Under the pieces are notes generated by a model. That model was given only the letters and a program-made list of their open reading frames with translations, was not told the DNA's origin and searched no databases. Shown here piece after piece: positions 10,105 through 23,766 of a stretch of 64,000 nucleotides of DNA. This DNA is from Cordia subcordata (lineage: Eukaryota > Streptophyta > Magnoliopsida > Boraginales > Cordiaceae), in the NCBI GenBank assembly GCA_028554755.1, contig JAPTOF010000001.1:39389501-39453500 (forward strand), given 5' to 3'. The first letter of the stretch is position 1. Each line of letters opens with the position of its first letter. A program made the translations under genes and the position numbers.

Positions 10105-10482
10105 GACGGTATTTGGCTTTTTTTGTTTTAAAAAAATTGCTTTTAAATAATTAATACTTATAAGTAATTTTTTATGCTTATAAATAATTAACAAATAAGT
10201 AGGGAAGTGTTAAGAAAGTAGTATTTGTTAAAATAACTAAAAAGAACTTTTCATTAATTAAGGAAAACTTTTTTTTTAATATTTTTAAAAGATATAAATG
10301 TAATTTTATTTGATCATCTCTTAATGCATATAAGCACTTAAAAAAAGGTGGGGGAGTGACGCTTTTTTTAGTTGCTCATAAATTAACTTTACTTACTTAT
10401 AAACACAATTTGTCTAACAAACTCTTTTTAATTTTTTTGCTGATAAGCAGATTGATCAAATTAAGCACTCCCAAACACCCTC
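10105..10482. mobile_element. Tourist-like MITE (about 378 bp)
   Basis: Termini GACGGTATTTGGCTTTTTT and (right end, read inward) GAGGGTGTTTGGGAG are similar, and TTA lies directly outside both ends (10102-10104 and 10483-10485). The interior is AT-rich and carries repeated CTTATAAGTAA-type motifs. TTA/TAA target duplication and a TGTTTGG-type end are typical of PIF/Harbinger-derived Tourist elements. Confidence 0.55.
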
Positions 10483-11977
10483 TTAATTATATAATATCAA
10501 CAAATTCTATATTCCTTGTGTTAGGACTTGTAAAACTTTTTAAAGCCATAGTTATTTCCATATATAATTTTTATTCATTTTATATTCAAGTTGCTATTAA
10601 TATAATAATTTAATTTGTCCTTGATAAAAAAAAGAGAAAAAGAAAAATCAACAAGCAAGGACAAAGTAGTCCAAAGAAGATGTACTTTGGTTAACAGGTA
10701 ATTTAGGCTGGAAGGACATGCACGGAACAGTACATTTGTTGTCCTTTGCTTGATGAGTATCTTTCGCAAAATACCCAAGAAAGAAAAAAGAAATAAAAGA
10801 AAAAGAAAAAAAAACATACACACAACACACACTAAACAAGAAAAGCGGTCATCACATAAGTAAAAAGCAAGCCTCATATTTAGCCAAAAAAGCAAAACTC
10901 ACTCTGCGCAGGTGATGAGTGTGATGCTGACAGTGCGAGACACTCGATAACGCGATCAGTGTGGCGATCTCACATTGAAATATTGCATTTCTTGGATTTC
11001 CACGCCGTTGGTCTCTCTCTGGCCGCCACTCACGCACATCCTCAATTCTCCCGCAGTTAAGGCGCCAGAGGAAAGGGTTCTCCTTTGGTTAACCCTTTAA
11101 AAAAAAAAAAAAAAGCAAAACTCTCGCAAACTTTTTCTTTTTTTCTCTCCCTTCTCTCTTCCACACACTTTCAATTCTCTCTCTCTGCATGTCTTTTTTT
11201 TTTGTCCATAAAAATGATTTTCTTTAGATACCCTTTGAATTTTACAAAGTGAAAGTAGTTATTTCCAAGGTGCTTAGTCAATCTTTTCGGCCCTTCCTAT
11301 CTCCATCTCTTCCAGTCTTGTTTTACCTTCTTTTTTCTTTTCATACTTATAATTCTGGGTATTTTTCTTTTTCCTAAATTAACCTTTTTTTTTTACATAA
11401 ATATATAGTTTTAATAGGTTGATTGTCTTTGTCAATGGAAGTTTGGCAAAAGGGTCGTTTTCTTGGGGTTTACTTTGTTAATTTTGCTTTTTTTTGAAGT
11501 GTATTATTTGTGGTGGTGTAAGCTTTTGAATTTCAATAGCTGAAAAGTCAAGAATATTCTTTTTTTCTAAACTTTTTTTTTAATAGTGTTCAGTTGTTTA
11601 ATTGCCTTGTAGGTCAATGAGTTTATAGTCTATAGGGGGACAAAATAACTTTTTCTTCCTTATTTAGATGGAATTTTGACCTCTTGAAGCTTATTTTTGG
11701 CAATTTAGTTTTAAATTTCAAAAGGGGTTGTTTTCCTTGTTTCTCGATCAATTTCCCTTTCTTGGTGTTGCTTACAATTTTAGGAGTTAGTGCTATTTTT
11801 TTTGGGTGATGATAAGTTTGTGGATGATCCATTTGGATCATAGTTTAGAATCATACCATCAAAATCTTAGCTTGGTGCAATCTGTTTGGTTGATTAGTTG
11901 ATAAAGATTAGGATTTTGATTCAAGAATTAGCTTAGAAGTTGAGAAGCTCTTTACAATTCAGTGTTCTGTTGCAAAA
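10483..11977 (+). promoter_or_regulatory. Upstream region and probable 5' leader of the Raf-like kinase gene
   Basis: Pyrimidine-rich tracts (CTCTCCCTTCTCTCTTCC near 11145, then CTCTCTCTCT near 11178) resemble plant core-promoter or leader Y patches. AATTCAG|TG at about 11962, just before the ATG at 11978, is a plausible acceptor for a 5' UTR intron, which would explain the long T-rich stretch 11200-11950. No TATA box can be assigned with confidence. This is inference from composition only. Confidence 0.35.
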
Positions 11978-14900
11978 ATGGATTTGAAAGTAGGTGTTGA
12001 ATGTAGAGAGGTTTTGAAAACTGAAGATGGGCAAGCGTCTAATAAGTTGAAGGGAATAGGAAGTCTTAGTGATAAGAGTATGGTCACAAAAAGTCCTGGA
12101 AGTATTAGTAATAAAGATATGATTTTTCGGGCTGATCAGATTGATCTGAAAAGCTTGGATATTCAATTGGAGAGGCACTTAAGCAGGGTTTGGTCAAAGA
12201 GTGCAGAGAACCAAAGGCGCAAGGAACCCTGGGAGATTGATGCCTCCAAATTGGAGATAAGGTATCTTATAGCTCAGGGCACCTATGGTACCGTGTACCG
12301 GGGTACTTATGATGGTCAAGATGTTGCAGGTAGTTAAATCTCTTCTCTTCTCTCTGTATGAGATTTACTTATATTCTTCCTCTTGCTGTATCTATGTATT
12401 TGATTGGCTGATGAATTGAAAGATAGTTTTTTAACCTTTGGAGTTATCTGGTTGTATTATAATTAAAAATTGTTAGCCTTATTGATGTTCTTTACCAAAG
12501 TTTCTCGAAGAAGCGTGAAATTCTTGATTCAATATCAGCATGTTTATCTTATGCTCCATATTCTTGTTATACAGCATAAGCTGCAGGATTAGTAACAAAG
12601 GCAAGTGTGTGCTAATCATTTGATTGTTAAGACAGTAATGTGAAGATTGTTTGCCTAGTTTTAGAAAAGAAAAAGCTTGGGAAAGTGATTGATAATTGAA
12701 TTTTGTTGAGGTGCTGAAGCAAAATTTCTCTGTTGTTAGTCAAATTTTGTTGAACATGCTGCACAACTTTTACTGCTCTGACCTGAAGCCAGAGCTATTA
12801 TTTTATATTTTAGAGCATAGGATACCCTTCTCTCCTTCTGTTGCTGAATGACCATGATCATCATAAATACACCAGTCGATCTGATTCGGTTTTCGTGTTT
12901 TGTTTCTTCCTTTTCCCTTTGATGTTCAACTCGGTTGATGAATATGTGAAAGTTGGTGGTCATCTATTATGTCTGCCTTTACTGTATTTTGGCTGGAAGA
13001 AATTGCACAATACTCAACCTTTTGTAGTTCTGGATGTCAGCATAATCTTTCAGTTAGTCTCCTTTTACCGTAACTGAAATGTGGCCGTCACCATCTGACT
13101 TTTGGAAATTGGTCTTTCTCACATCATCAGATTTCTTCCCGGCCAGATGAAAAGGACAGGGTTGAAAAAGAAAGAAAGCAAATGGAAATCTTCCGTGAAA
13201 TTTTATGTGTAGCATTTTGTACCTAGTCCATGTGAAATATATGCAGACCTAGTCCTTGTTAACTATATGCAGAGTCAATGATTTTGATTTGATAGAAGTT
13301 TCTGGGTAAAATTGCACTACTCAGGACCTCTCTATACATCATGCTTGCAGGAATATACAGGAGGCCTTTCTTTGTTGTTCTCACTCCATCAAAATGTGTG
13401 ATAGATCAAACAATTCTCTATCCCTTGAAATTTGGAAATTGTGTTATCGTTGTTGTTTCGCTTGTTCAAGTTTTGCAATCACATCTCTTATTGCTTTTGG
13501 ATTCGTGTTAAGCTTTATTATGTGCACATAAGAAAATGCTCCTTGATGGATCAACCTATGATTTCAAGTTCTGTGCTATATGATTTTTGCTGTTCTCTTT
13601 TTTCTTTTTCTTTCTTTCTTTTCTTTTCTTTTCTTTTTTTTTTTGAAAAAAATTATGGACCATCTCTTCAGATGCTCTCAGGGTACTGATTGGGAACAAT
13701 AAGCATGATGATGTATATTGATGCACGATATGTACTATGGTTGCCCCAGCATGAGCTGGTTTCCCTTCCTGAACACTATATTTCATACAATGCCTTTTAC
13801 AAACAAGTTGAACTAATGAACATTTGGCCATGTTCATGCATTTTCATCTGCGTGGATATGGTTCTGTCCTTGACTCTCTACAACACGATAAAAATATCTC
13901 CACTTCTTGGCCCAAGACCCTGAGTGCAAAGTAGTGATAGCAACGCTTCTTTTTCTAATTTCCAATTTCTTTTCATAAGTTACATTTACTTCTCTTAATT
14001 TGTCAGAGTTGTTGGCACCCCTGTATTTGAACTATGGATGAAACTTTAAAATGATTTGACCAGTATCATATTGAATATGGGAGTCATGTTGGCTCCTCAG
14101 TTGTGGAATAGTAGTTTCAAGGGATTCAGTTTGTTACTGCTTTATGCATAAAGAAAAGATTTACATGTTTTCACTTACTGAAATATGATATACATACCTA
14201 GTTGCAAAGGCAGAAATCTGGTTAAACCTATTTTCCTGTGGAGCTTTGACTTTGGAATCAGTGTATGTGGAACATTAACATATTTATAAGAACCTATATC
14301 TTATCCCCATGTGTAAAGTATTGATATGGAGTAAACTTCCTTATCTCCATGTATACCTTATAAAGCTCTTACTCCCCTTTGTTTCAACATCAAATCTAGC
14401 TTGTGTTCATCATAGCCTATTTGGGGAAACCTTTTTGGCTTATATATCTTTGGTTATTCTAGTCGTTTGACCTTTTAGGATGTTCGAAATTGAAATTTTG
14501 CAAAGTGTTCTTTATTTCGACATTCTAGATTTACTTGTTTATGCAACTTATCCCGAAACTTGAAGTACTATTTGTTTTATGTACATAGATAATTATAAAA
14601 TTGTATATAAATTAACTTGTGAGCAATTTCAATGAAATGTCCTTCTAGTTGAGTTCCTTTCTCTTTTCATGTGGTTCATGATTTCAAGAAATCCTTCAGG
14701 GGAACTTTTTCTTGTTATCTATTGATGCTCTCATCGAGTTAGCCATGAAAATATTCTATTTACTTTATAGTTAAGCTTTTGGACTGGGGAGAGGAAGGTG
14801 TTTCCACAGCTGCTGAAACTGCTGCTCTGAGAGCATCATTTAAGCAGGAGGTTGCTGTCTGGCACAAGCTTGACCATCCAAATGTTACAAAAGTAAAGAC

Positions 14901-17354
14901 CAGTTCGTCAAGTTCTACTTTTAGTTCCTATTGTAAATAATTTTTCATCATGCTCATCCCAAAATTAACATTGCATGACACTGTGCTAAATTTCTGCTTC
15001 AGTTTATGCATATTTTTGGAATCATAACATTTGCTTCTAAAATTTTCATTCAAGTGTTGCTTTATTGCAGTTTGTTGGTGCATCAATGGGGACATCAAAT
15101 CTTAAGATTCCTTCAAAAAATCCAACCGAAGGTTATACAACACTTCCATCAAGAGCATGTTGTGTTGTAGTGGAATTCCTGCCTGGAGGAACACTGAAAA
15201 ACTACCTGTTCAAAAACAGGAAAAGGAAACTTGCATTCAAGGTTGTGATTCAACTTGCTTTGGACCTATCTAGAGGGTGAGTTTCTTTTGAAATGTCTTT
15301 GAATGGAATTAGTGTTGGAAGTGTTTATTCTTTCTTTTGAATTTTGCAGATTGAGTTATCTACACTCGAAAAAGATTGTACACCGTGATGTGAAAGCAGA
15401 AAATATGTTACTAGATTCTAGTCGAAATTTAAAAATTGCTGATTTTGGTGTTGCTCGTGTTGAAGCTCAGAATCCCAAGGACATGACAGGTGAAACTGGA
15501 ACGCTAGGGTACATGGCTCCCGAGGTATATACTTGCCACGTGAATGCTTGCAATTGTATATCTGCCTACTAAGTGTAAAAAATCTAATATCTTCTCACCC
15601 TTCCCTTCTGACCCATTGAAAGGACTTTCAGATCCCTTATGGATTCAGGTTTACTTATCTGCAGTGTGCCGTTATAACACCTAAGCTTCCCCATTTCCCT
15701 TTGAGTTCATCTTCTCACAATCCTCCCCTCAAACCCCCTCTTTTTTCTATGGCAAATGCCTCTCACTAGCAAGCTGAAATATGTTGGTCATTTAGAGAGT
15801 TCCATCTGGCTTGAGAAAAGTTCGGTGATGTGTCCTTGTATTGGTGTTGGTGATGAAGAGAGAATTGGTGGGGTGATTGGGAATAAAACCAAGCTTTCTG
15901 TTCATATGCCATCTTCTTGTTCTTTTTAGCATTTGGGTGCATATTTGGACAATTCTTAGATGCATGTTGTTGGACTAAATTTGTAATAATCTTATGTTAG
16001 TTTTGTCTCTAATTATCATGCTGTGATAAGACACTGATTAATCACTCTATGCAGGTTCTTGATGGAAAACCCTATAACAGAAAATGTGACGTGTACAGCT
16101 TTGGCATTTGTTTATGGGAAATCTATTGCTGTGACCTGCCATATGCTGATCTTAGCTTTGCTGAAGTCTCTTCCGCAGTTGTTAGACAGGTCAGTTTGCT
16201 GGAGAAGTTTATTCTGTTATTTCATGCTGTAATGTTGCCTATTATTCCAGTTCATACTTCTGGTATTCCTACTCCATAAACTTAAGTATGTTGTAAAATT
16301 GAATATGTTGCATTTGGGGAGCATTTTGAACTGAAAACCTTCTGCTTTTGATGGTTTAGGTTTAAGAAAATGTAGCAATTTTCTGTGGTCATGCTTTTGA
16401 GTATTTTAATTAAAAAAAAAAAATAATCTCTTCTCTGTTGCATCCTTGGATTTAGACAGCCATAAGAATGTTCTATCTCTTAGCTTAGTAGGGGATGTAT
16501 TGGAGTTGGGACACAAAGGAAGCTTGGGCTATTAATTGGATTGCATTCACAGATAGGGTATTTGTAGAAACTTTTATGCGGACACAGTTGGGTTCAGAAT
16601 AAGCTGATGGCGGTCAGCCAAGCTTATTGCTGGCTATTGGCTAGAGCTTGAGCTACAAGCGAGATTTCTTTTGACGCCAGCATTCGTTGGCATTTTCCTA
16701 TAATTTTCCGCAAACTGCTTTGAGTTAAATAGTCTTTTTTCTGCAATTCTATAAGCTCCTCTTCTGAATTTAAGTTGAACATTGTCATAATCTATGGTTT
16801 TCCACAACATTTGGGGAGGCTAATCTGTAGGAATCTTCCATGTAAACATATTGTTGACCTGCAAGTGGATCTTTTTTGGTTGAATAAACACGTTACCTTT
16901 TCCTGCATGTGATTTTTGAAACTGTCTTTTCTCCCGCATGTGATTCCAGTTGCATCTATGTTGCTTGTAGAGTCGTTGGCTCTCCATTTCTTTCCCATTA
17001 GTGGTCACAGTGATGGAATAGCCACGACAAAGCTCTTTCGCAATCATTTATCAGTTATCTTAACACATGCCTTTTATTATGATTTAAATAGCGAATATTC
17101 TGAAATTGTTATATTTCTAAACATTTCCTGTTTTGTGTTGTTCTCAGAATCTGCGACCGGAAATCCCCCGTTGTTGCCCGAGTTCTTTGGCGAACGTCAT
17201 GAGGAAATGCTGGGATGCAAACCCAGAAAAGCGACCTGAAATGGATGAGGTGGTGAGATTATTAGAAGCCATCGACACCAGCAAGGGAGGAGGAATGATA
17301 CCGGAAGACCAGGCTCGCAGTTGTTTCTGCTTCCCCCCAACTCGCGGTCCGTGA
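11978..17354 (+). CDS. Raf-like (group C, MRK1/At3g22750-type) protein kinase, 398 aa
   Basis: Six coding exons: 11978-12329, 14771-14892, 15071-15276, 15350-15524, 16055-16189 and 17148-17354. All have GT-AG introns, phases add up, and the sum is 1197 bp. After a polar N-terminus of about 85 residues the kinase domain begins at [14 protein letters not shown]. It has the glycine loop GTYGTVYRG (101-109), catalytic lysine in VAVKLLDW (K119), HRDVKAEN (D240), DFG (D258) and GTLGYMAPE (277-285), and ends FCFPPTRGP. All catalytic residues are present, so it should be an active Ser/Thr (dual-specificity-like) cytosolic kinase of the Raf-like MAPKKK group C. The specific substrate is unknown. Intron 1 is 2.4 kb. 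The next gene, HMT, is also its neighbour in Arabidopsis. The kinase subgroup rests on the [10 protein letters not shown] and [16 protein letters not shown] insert. Confidence 0.93.
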
Positions 17355-18802
17355 TATCTTTCTTTTAGTCATCCATTGATTTTGTGCTGTCCCTTGTTCA
17401 TTGAATTGTGTGGAGAATGGCCATTGAACTCCGTTTATTTTGTTCTCATTGCTCTCATACACGAAATAACCAGTGAAAAACTTCAAATGGTTAGTGGTTG
17501 ATGTTTCCCAAAAAAATAAAAAGTTCTATTTACGTGTTGCTGGCACGTTTCTACGTTATCTTAGATTTTTTTGTTCCAGAAATTCTCTTAAACCGTTCAC
17601 CCTGCTCTATGACATGCAATGCAATTTTACCGCACAATTATTTCTAACGTGGTTCAACCGTCAATAAATTGCAGCCACCGAGTATTTTCTCTGTCGCTCG
17701 AAGGATCATAACTTGATTTTATAGTGAAAAATTGCAAGTGCTTTTGCAGCCTTTTCGAGCTAAGGACGCAATGGATCCCGTTGAGCCATGATTCCACTAT
17801 TTGAATCTTGGCCTCTGCCAGGTCTTGGGGCAGTAAGCAGGTCATTTTCCAGGTTCGCGTCGCCAATTTCTTTGCCTGCTTTTAGCCGAGTCTGTTTTGA
17901 CATAATAATAATAATAATAAGAAGCCGATGCTATATATTATTTATTGAATCTCCCCCTATGTGCTCTAACGCTTACTGAGTAAACAGCGAGTGCAGTGCA
18001 TAAGCCCTTTTAGAAATAGGGAATGAGTGGAGTGCAGAAGCCCCTTTAGAACTATGGATGAGTATTACGCGAGCTCGTAAGTAGAGTATGGGACGAGCCT
18101 TGTTTACGAGGTAGACTGACCTCATCTTGTTTGCTTCTAGCACTAGACAATTGGCATTTTGGTATTGCAGGAATATTACTTTTTAGGTCGACCGCCAAAT
18201 GTCTAGGCTCACACTCAATCTTATGCGTGTGGGATAGAAACTATAGGAAATCAATGCTGTTGATCTTTATAGGGACGGTAATCCTTTTTTATTTTCTTTT
18301 TTCCCATAGAGGTTTTTTATTCTCACTGAAATTCAACTTGTTCACAATATTCATTGGAATTTGAGCCACAATTCACTAAAGGGAGGCCAAGAAGAAAACT
18401 TGTTAGTCCTTGATCAAACCCATAAGACCTGCAAGCAACGTGTTGCCCTTGCACTTATTTTGCGACGTTGATATAAATTCTAGCCGGAGTCTTAATAACA
18501 ATAAGGGACTCTTTCAAGTGGCTTTTTTCCCCTCATGAAAAAGCATCTGCATATTTTTTTTGTAATATATATTTGAATTGGATCTCAAAGAAAAGTTAAA
18601 ATTCTAAAAGAAAGCTTAATTTTGGCTTTTTACAAAGTTAAATATTTGAGTTGTTTTATTATTTTTTTTAAAAAAAAACTTTTAGAAAAAGTTTTCGAAA
18701 AAATGTTCTAAAAAACTCGGGATAGAGCAAGCTTCTTACTTGATCATCTCAAGAACATAGTTTGCTTCACTTGAGTCTTAAATATAATTGTGTTAATAGT
18801 TA
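17355..18802. other. 3' flank of kinase gene and spacer
   Basis: The first 300 bases are probably 3' UTR. Beyond that, no coding signature is seen. A near-duplicate phrase (GAGTG(C/G)AGTGCA..AAGCCC) occurs at about 17990 and 18028. Confidence 0.45.
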
Positions 18803-19035
18803 GGGTACATTTGGATTGGCTTTTTTTAAAGTGTTTTTTTTTTTTAACAGCTTTTGAAAAAATAACTTTTCTTGATAAGTTAAAATTTTTGATTTAAAAA
18901 AAAATTTGTATGTAAATTTTTTTAGAGTTTCAACTTTTTTTAAAATTAAAGCAAATAGTTATTACAAATTTAATATATTTTTTTAAGAAAAAAATACTTT
19001 TTGCTAAAAAAAAAAAAGTCAATTCAAACAGGCCC
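18803..19035. mobile_element. Tourist-like MITE, TTTGGATTGGCTTTTT family (233 bp)
   Basis: Left end GGGTACATTTGGATTGGC and right end (inward) GGGCCTGTTTGAATTGAC are similar inverted termini. TTA flanks both ends (18800-18802, 19036-19038). The interior is almost entirely A/T homopolymer runs that can fold on themselves. It is the same family as 22290-22518 and 21630-21869. Confidence 0.75.
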
Positions 19036-21629
19036 TTAAACTATTGTAGACGATGACATCTTTACGTGATCATTATTCGTTAAAATGTCATCCACAAGCG
19101 AAACGAAGAAAATTATTGCATGTCTGACTATCCGTTATCTCTCTTGCACACTAATTAACATTTCGATCAAAATAAGTCTTACAAGATTTAAACCTAGAAG
19201 TTCCTCAAGCGTTACACGATAGTATTTTCCAAAACGAATCTTATAAGACTTAAACCTAGAAGTTCCTCGAACGTTTGAAGACGGGTATATTGCTTGCAGT
19301 TACAATAATTCATTCTTGTCACAAATCTCTTTATAGTCGGGACTGATGCCAACATGGTATGAACATCATAAATTGTTGTTAAGGTGACGCGAGACCTTGA
19401 AACATTTCGCTTTCGCTATCGGAGTTGTAATGATGATTTAAAGGTTAGAATCAACGAGGGCGGTGGAGCCTATTTTTACGTCCGACGAGAGAGGTAGCGA
19501 CAGAGTTTGCTGATCTAACTGTACATTTGATAGAAGAATCTTTGTTTCTTTCAAATAAAAAAAAAGAACTTGTGTCACATAAGATAGGGATTTTTCCTTA
19601 TAGTGCTCTTGCAAATCAGGGCAGAATGAAGTAATATTAACACAATATTTTTCCTACTCACTTTTTTCTAGATGTATCTTTTTAAGATATTAATTTTTAG
19701 ACTTTTAACTAAAAATATAATTTTTAAAAAAAGAAAAAAATTTTAATTGTTACAAAATATATATATATATATATATATTTGGATATGAGTGATAAATCGT
19801 ACGCTTTTAACTAGTAGTGCATAAAAATTCTGAATGTGCCCGTGCGAATCAAAATGTGTAAGCTTGCACCCCATTTTATGTTCCAAGTGGAATTCTAGGA
19901 TTGTTCTTTCATTTTTGTCCACTTCTCTTAGTGGAATTCTACTAAGATGAAGTCGGTGAAATAGATGACATCTCATCATTAATGACTAGTCTTCCACTGT
20001 CTTTGCTTTAGTAAACATGATTCATTTTGGCTAGGGTTGGTTTACATATACTAGGTATATTCGCCAAATGGACCAACGCAGATTTATAAGAAAGTCAATA
20101 AATATGTAAATTGGTCGGTTAATTTTAAACTTACCTGGATGCATATTTTTGATGAATTATTTTATGATATTAAAAAGTTGATTGAAGAAGACGGTGTCTT
20201 CTCTTAGAATGATACTCAACTAATTTCGACACTACCTCCTTTACAGAAAGTATAAAAGACTATGTCTTAGGAGGAAAATGAAATAAAAGAATAAAATATA
20301 TTTAGATTTTATTTTGCCATAAGTTATAAAATTTTATATAAAGTAATCATTTTTTAGCACATTGCACAATTTATAATATGGTTCATGCATGATTTAGGCT
20401 CTATTTATTTTGCAAAAAAGTATTTCTTTGAAAAATATTTTTAAAATTTCTCGCTTTATTTCGGTCACTTAATAAAGAAATCAACAAAAAATATTAAATC
20501 AATTACTATAAAACTTTTCAAAACAAGTTATTTTTTGTAAAACAATATAGATGAAACTTAGAAGTTGACATGTAGGTAGAAATTGATTGGGCCACGCTTA
20601 CTTATGGTCAAGGTTAGGGTAATGATTTAATTAGATAGACAAAGACTTAATGGGACTCAATTTCCAAATTTGTCGTATCATGATACAAAGGTAGCATGAT
20701 GCAAAGGTCGCGTAGCTAGCATTGCCACGTCTCTGAAAGGAAATTTAATGGAGGGAAAGAAAGGCTTCGATTCCAATCAAGAAAACCTAAAAGATAAGGT
20801 TGATCATGTATAAACAATGTCAATACTCGTACTAAATTTAAAATAATATTACATCCCATGCGGACAACTCTTGTACGTGTCTTCCCTAGTGCCCATGATG
20901 TACATATGTTTCGTGACGCAAATTAATGTGTTGATTGGGTCATAGATTACCAATTCAGTCCATCGTTAAATAGTATTATTATGTAATAAAAAAGATAAAA
21001 GAAGTGAAATATTTCAAAATTGATTGTGCAACCCCTATGGCTTTACCTCAGTCGAAAAAAGAAAGAGAAAAAAAATAACGAAATTGACTTTGCCCGAGTT
21101 ATTAATTGGCGAAGTTCGTTACTTCAAAGTGAATCTAATATAATTCTTCGAAAAATAAATATTTTCTTATGATCTAAAAATATAAATGAGTTAAAGTGGT
21201 GGTGTTTTCTAATATATCATGTCGAAGTTTTTGTGGCATACCGCAGGCGTTACATCGTTGTCTTTTTCCCTTTGAAGTTGGGTTGCAGTGGCTACGGTTG
21301 CACTCTCAATTTTGCTTAAACTCTTTGCAAAAGTCGCATTTGCTATTGCTTTCAATTATAAGAATTCAAGAATTTGGACGCTATCGAGACCAGGTTCATA
21401 AAAGATTATGGTGCTGTTGCATTATTTATGGTTTTATACCCAAAAAGAAAGTAATGCAAATTTGTAGAGATTAGTAATGTTTGTGTTGTATTATATGAAG
21501 AAAATATTATGTTTACAATATATCAATTTTATAGTCCAAGATATGCAATTACCAAAGAGTTATCTGGCTTGGCTATCTAGATAATCAAAGTACAAACATT
21601 TTAAAGTTAATGTACAATTTTCAGTATTA
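19036..21629. other. Intergenic AT-rich spacer
   Basis: No gene is supported. A duplicated phrase TCTTA(C/T)AAGA(T/C)TTAAACCTAG occurs at 19173 and 19231 (about 60 bp period). An (AT)n run lies at 19757-19779. A possible decayed MITE lies at about 20395-20555 (CTATTTATTTTGCAAAA / TTTTGTAAAACAATATAG). The frame at 21196-21474 has no recognisable domain. Confidence 0.5.
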
Positions 21630-21869
21630 GACTCATTTGAGTTGACTTTTCTCTTAATTAAAAGATAATTTTTTCTTTAAAAAAGACATGTTTTTTGCAG
21701 TGAGTAATTGGTTTAATTTGTTTTTTTTTTAAAGCCTGAAACTATTAAAAAAATTCAAATTTAGAATTTTCAAAGTCAGAAATTTGAACTTAAAAAACAC
21801 GTTTCTTTTGAAAATAAGGTTATAGAGAATATTTTTTTTTAAAAAAAAAAAGTTAATCTGAATGAGCCC
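21630..21869. mobile_element. Tourist-like MITE, diverged member (240 bp)
   Basis: Ends GACTCATTTGAGTTGACTTTT and (inward) GGGCTCATTCAGATTAACTTTT are inverted relatives of the TTTGGATTGGCTTTT terminus. TTA lies on both sides (21627-21629, 21870-21872). Confidence 0.65.
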
Positions 21870-22289
21870 TTAGGAATTGCCAGGACAAGTCATGGAATTT
21901 ATTATTGAAGAGGAATTTATTCGTGAAGAATTAATGGTCTTAAATTATATATTCTTCAATTTTTGTTGATATATTCAATTCGTAGTTATCTTACTCATAA
22001 CGGATTTAGCTTTTAGATAGACCACATACATTTTATTATATTGAATAACACATGCATGCTAAACGTGTATTCTCTACTTAGGTGGAATTTCTATCTCCTT
22101 ATTCGGAAAGAATAGACAAATTTATCATTGAAGCAACTGGGGGAGAGGAATATGCTAATTTTTGAGCATTTAACTCCATGGATTAAAATAAAGGATTGTC
22201 ATTTTGAAGAATCTTTCTCTCTATGAGCACTACAAATTAAAGTACTTTCATATCATAAACGAAAAAAAAGTCTGTCAAGCCCTTATTAA

Positions 22290-22518
22290 GAGCTTATTTG
22301 GATTGGCTTTTTTTAAAAGTGTTTTTTTAACAGTTTTTGAAAAATAATTTTTTTTAGAAGCTGAAAATTTTGACTTCTAAAAAAAGTTGTATTTGAACTT
22401 TTTTCAAAGTTTCAGCTTTTTTTGAAGTCAAATCAAATGACGATTGTAAATTTAATGTAACTTTTTCAGGAGAAAAAAAGTGTTTTTTCTTTTTAAAAAA
22501 GCCAATCCAAACAGGCCG
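22290..22518. mobile_element. Tourist-like MITE, TTTGGATTGGCTTTTT family (229 bp)
   Basis: Ends GAGCTTATTTGGATTGGC and (inward) CGGCCTGTTTGGATTGGC match over most of their length. TAA flanks both ends (22287-22289, 22519-22521). The interior aligns throughout with the copy at 18803-19035 (AACAGTTTTTGAAAAATAA, AAGTTTCAGCTTTTTTTGAA). Confidence 0.8.
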
Positions 22519-23129
22519 TAAAGCATTTTGATATAATGATCAACGTTAGCTAACAAGCATTTTACAAAATATTGTTTAGGAAGAGAATAAATAAAGCAAA
22601 AAAGAGAGCACCTCTTTTTCCTTCCAAAAAAAAAGAATGCGTATAAATGCTGCGGCTTACAGCTCATTGCGTGAAGATGTTGGACACAAAATCAGGGCTT
22701 ATGCATATGTTTCCTATTAGAACATAGTCGGCACTATTATCTACATGTTCAAGTTAAGTGATCAATGCAAGTCAATCAGAGGGATGAACTTTGTTAATTA
22801 GCTTCTTTAGCTTAATATGTAAAAGAATTAAGATTAAGAATGATCGGGTTGAACTATCTTGAGATATGTAAAAATTAGCTTTATTTCAAAAAACCGTATT
22901 TTTAATACGAAACTTAAATGAAATAACTTCAATTTGCTAAAGAAATGATACTTGCAATTTGCTAAAGAAAAAAAAATGATTAAAGTTCAAGAATAAGAGG
23001 CTTATACTACTACATAAAAGTTAGGACCTTTGCAATTTTCCCTTCAAAAGATCTATCTATAAGTCCAATTCAATAAATTCAACAAGAATTTTAATGATTT
23101 CAACATGTTGAGATCATAATTGAAATATT

Positions 23130-23219
23130 CAGTACCTAATTGAAAGACTCTATTAGATTAAAGAATGGATCAAGCAGTACCTAATTGAAAGACTCTATTA
23201 GATTAAAGAATAGATCAAG
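23130..23219. repeat. 45-bp tandem duplication (2 copies)
   Basis: The copies start at 23130 and 23175 (CAGTACCTAATTGAAAGACT..., each ending GATCAAG) and differ at one visible base, GAATGGATC versus GAATAGATC. The duplication is recent. It lies about 550 bp upstream of the HMT start. Confidence 0.9.
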
Positions 23220-23635
23220 TGTTGAGACTATCTACTAAAACGATGACCTAGTACAAATTTCATAAAGTACAAGAGTTGGGTTGAAGGTGGAGTTTAAACA
23301 AAATTGATGTACTTTGTAATTTTAAAGGGCCACTAAAAATTATTAAATTCACAAGATCTAAAACAATAAATTTGAAATTCGTAGGGGGCCCAAAATGCAA
23401 TCCTCCAATAAACTTGTTTCACGATATGAAATTCCAAATATGCCCTCCCAAAAAGCAAAAAGGCCAAAGACTCGATAGAGGTTTTCTAGTAAATTCACCA
23501 CCCCTTTTTACCCCTATAAATGTGGCATGAAGACAGCAGAGAAGTCATGACACGAATACATGTTTCGTGTAGCTGCATCGGCTTCTGCTTCCTTCTTCTC
23601 CTGCCACCTTTTAGCTGACTGATCAAATCACTTTA

Positions 23636-23640
<5 letters not shown>

Positions 23641-23669
<29 letters not shown>
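23641..23669. repeat. (TA)n microsatellite
   Basis: An uninterrupted AT dinucleotide run of about 14 units lies 100 bp upstream of the HMT coding start, followed by impure TA-rich sequence to 23735. Confidence 0.95.
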
Positions 23670-23671
<2 letters not shown>

Positions 23672-23766
23672 TACATAATATATACATATGTTAATATATA
23701 ATATATATAGATATTTATTTATAAATATATATAATAAGAATTTGTTCGAGAATTATATTGAGAGAG

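Larger units (their letters stand above)
22519..23766 (+). promoter_or_regulatory. Upstream region of the HMT gene
   Basis: No other gene is seen. The region contains a 45-bp tandem duplication (23130-23219), a (TA)n microsatellite at 23641-23669 and further TA-rich sequence up to the coding start. CCCCTATAAATGTGG at about 23512 is the best TATA-box candidate, about 250 bp before the ATG. Confidence 0.35.

Noticed and set aside
21196..21474. 92-codon Cys/Leu-rich frame as a secreted peptide gene
   Set aside because: No signal peptide followed by a mature region, no ordered cysteine spacing and no flanking gene structure.
23758..23766. Upstream start for the HMT gene
   Set aside because: The upstream codon is TTG. 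The first in-frame ATG is 23767 and gives the normal family length.
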